Assembly: GCA_020446665.1 (NCBI GenBank)
Contig: JAGREF010000107.1
Span: 1 to 7,365 of the forward strand
Length of the DNA: 7,365 nucleotides
Source of the DNA: Sphingomonadaceae bacterium
Lineage (GTDB): Bacteria; Pseudomonadota; Alphaproteobacteria; Sphingomonadales; Sphingomonadaceae
Reading direction: 5' to 3'
A model generated the notes under the pieces. It had not been told where the DNA came from and did no database searches. It was given only the letters and a program-made list of their open reading frames with translations. A program made the translations under genes and the position numbers. This document shows, in pieces, positions 5,893 through 7,365 of the stretch (position 1 is the stretch's first letter; each line of letters opens with the position of its first letter).

Positions 5893-6681
5893 ATGGTTTC
5901 GATTGCATCCTGGAATATCAACTCCGTGCGCCTGCGCATGCCGATTGTCGCTCGCTTCCTGGAGGAGGAAGCGCCTGATGTGCTGTGCCTGCAGGAGATC
6001 AAATGCGAAGAGCATCTGTTCCCCTATGAGGCGTTCAACGAACTGGGTTACACCCATCATGCCGTGCATGGACAAAAGGGCTATCACGGCGTGGCGACAG
6101 TCAGCCGCATCCCGATCCGCGAAGTCACCCGCCATGACTGGCAGGCCAATGGCGAAGCGCGGCATGTGGGCGTTGAACTGGTGGGCAAGGGCATGATGCT
6201 GGACAATGTCTACATCCCCGCTGGCGGTGATGAGCCGGACCGTGAGATAAACCCGAAATTCGGGCAGAAGCTGGATTTTCTGGCGCGCATGACGGAATGG
6301 GCGGCATCGCTTGATGCCCCGACCATGATTGTCGGCGATTTCAATATTGCCCCGCTGGAAAGCGATGTGTGGAGCCACAAGCAATTGCTCAAAGTGGTCA
6401 GCCACACGCCCATCGAAGTGGAGACGCTGCAGCGCTTCAAGGATGCGCATGGCTGGGTGGACGTAGGGCGCGAGCATATCCGCGATCCGGAGCGTTATTA
6501 CAGCTGGTGGTCCTATCGCTCAAAGGATTGGCGCGCGGGTGATCGCGGGCGGCGGCTTGATCACATGTGGGCGAGCCCGGAGCTGGCCGCCAAATCCACC
6601 GCCCACCGGGTGCTGCAGGATTGCCGCGGCTGGGAAAAGCCCAGCGACCATGTGCCGCTGGTGACGGAGCTGGACCTCTGA
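5893..6681 (+). CDS. xthA: Exodeoxyribonuclease III
   Basis: The 262-residue enzyme belongs to the exonuclease III/AP endonuclease family: it cuts DNA 5' to abasic sites in base excision repair and removes 3'-blocking groups. All catalytic landmarks are present: Asn8 in [10 protein letters not shown], the metal ligand Glu35 in LQEIKC, Tyr107 in NVYIPAGG, Asp149 and Asn151 in [14 protein letters not shown] (204-209), Asp223 in RRLDHMW and the Asp252-His253 pair in SDHVPL. Length matches E. coli Xth (268). The start at 5893 gives the usual MxxASWNINS opening and has AAGG eight bases upstream; longer in-frame starts at 5827 and 5863 add residues unlike the family. ribA follows after five bases and is probably cotranscribed. 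A strong terminator lies upstream, so the gene needs its own promoter, which I could not identify. Confidence 0.96.
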   Translation: MVSIASWNINSVRLRMPIVARFLEEEAPDVLCLQEIKCEEHLFPYEAFNELGYTHHAVHGQKGYHGVATVSRIPIREVTRHDWQANGEARHVGVELVGKGMMLDNVYIPAGGDEPDREINPKFGQKLDFLARMTEWAASLDAPTMIVGDFNIAPLESDVWSHKQLLKVVSHTPIEVETLQRFKDAHGWVDVGREHIRDPERYYSWWSYRSKDWRAGDRGRRLDHMWASPELAAKSTAHRVLQDCRGWEKPSDHVPLVTELDL

Positions 6682-6686
6682 CAGCG

Positions 6687-7365
6687 GTGCCTGTCTCGCC
6701 CAGCCCGCAACGGCGGGTGGCGCAGGCGATTGATGCGCTGCGCCATGGCTGGCCGATTGCGCTGGCGGGCGGGCCAATGTTGCTGCCGGTGGAAACCGCG
6801 ATTGCAGCAGGGGCAAGCAGTTCGCAGATGCTGATTTCAGCGGCGCGCGCGGCGACGCTCAAGCTTGCCAATCAGCGTGAAGCGGCGGCACCCCATGCCC
6901 CGGTTCTGATTCGCGGAGCGGACCCGTTTGACCTTCGCACGGCGCGGCCGGTGGCGGACCCGGCGCTGGATCTCGGCAATCCGCTCAAGGGCCCATTCCA
7001 GGCAGAAGCGCTTGACTGGGCCGATGCAGCCCGCGCGGCGATGGAACTGGCACGGATTGCCGGAATTCTTCCAGCTTTCCTTGTCGATCCGGGTAACGCA
7101 GGGGAGGCGCATTGGGTCGATCCAACCGACCTTTCCGCCTGGAGCGACACTTCTGCCCTCACCATTGCGACCCGCGCCCGGCTGCCTGTTGCAGCAGCAG
7201 AGGACGCACAGATCGTCGCCTTTCGCAGCGCGGATGATTTGCGCGAACATGTCGCGCTGGTGATTGGCGAGCAGGATAACAGCCGCGCCCCGCTGGTACG
7301 GCTGCATAGCGAATGCCTCACCGGCGATATTTTGGGCAGCCTGAAATGCGATTGCGGGCCGCAGC
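6687..7365 (+). CDS. ribA: GTP cyclohydrolase II with degenerate RibB-like N-terminal domain (partial)
   Basis: The gene runs off the right edge after 226 codons. At the end the catalytic GTP cyclohydrolase II domain begins: [11 protein letters not shown] and LKCDCGPQ contain the three zinc-binding cysteines Cys210, Cys221 and Cys223. The enzyme opens GTP to 2,5-diamino-6-ribosylamino-pyrimidinone phosphate, the first step of riboflavin synthesis. The first roughly 200 residues resemble DHBP synthase (RibB) in outline ([44 protein letters not shown]) but lack the acidic DDEDRENEGD motif and the GHTEA histidine, so that activity is probably absent. There is no ATG: the GTG at 6687 is chosen, but GGAG (6666-6669) is better spaced for a CTG at 6678. 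GTG 6717 is a third option. Five bases separate it from xthA. Confidence 0.9.
   Translation, partial: MPVSPSPQRRVAQAIDALRHGWPIALAGGPMLLPVETAIAAGASSSQMLISAARAATLKLANQREAAAPHAPVLIRGADPFDLRTARPVADPALDLGNPLKGPFQAEALDWADAARAAMELARIAGILPAFLVDPGNAGEAHWVDPTDLSAWSDTSALTIATRARLPVAAAEDAQIVAFRSADDLREHVALVIGEQDNSRAPLVRLHSECLTGDILGSLKCDCGPQ

Noticed and set aside
5776..6477. 233-residue open frame on the minus strand opposite xthA
   Set aside because: Antisense to the conserved exonuclease III catalytic motifs; no independent evidence of coding.

Overview
The window looks like an ordinary stretch of chromosome from a GC-rich alphaproteobacterium, most likely a sphingomonad (Sphingomonadaceae/Erythrobacteraceae type). 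This placement is an inference from the style of the proteins (a cysteine-free 55-residue L33, an RluA-type synthase of 223 residues, a RibA with a long N-terminal extension) and from dense, overlapping gene packing. No database search was possible. No mobile element, CRISPR array, tRNA or rRNA was found.

Layout. At the left edge (1-436, minus) is the start of a HerA-like/DUF853 (YjgR-type) ATPase, transcribed away from the rest. A 114-base divergent gap follows. Next comes a tight four-gene plus-strand cluster (551-4578): a fused PabB-PabC protein for p-aminobenzoate synthesis, a class I aminotransferase, an RluA-family pseudouridine synthase and the ribosome-rescue hydrolase ArfB. Their joints are a GTGA overlap, an ATGA overlap and an 8-base overlap, so they are almost surely one translationally coupled operon. 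A clear intrinsic terminator (4646-4678) closes it. The small gene rpmG (ribosomal protein L33, 4715-4882) and then lolA (periplasmic lipoprotein carrier, 4947-5609) follow.

Between lolA and the next gene lies 283 bases without a protein gene. It is not empty: a near-consensus -10 box, two hairpins and a strong intrinsic terminator are arranged exactly as expected for a small RNA gene of about 120 nt (about 5701-5823). This is the most interesting unannotated signal in the window. After it come xthA (exodeoxyribonuclease III, 5893-6681) and, 5 bases later, ribA (GTP cyclohydrolase II, cut by the right edge). The RibA N-terminal half looks like a worn-down RibB domain lacking the catalytic acidic motif.

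Themes: chorismate use and folate precursor supply, RNA modification and translation rescue, envelope lipoprotein transport, DNA repair and riboflavin synthesis. These are housekeeping functions. No new defence or metabolic system is visible; the novelty, if any, is in the small RNA candidate, the rpmG leader and the degenerate RibA domain.
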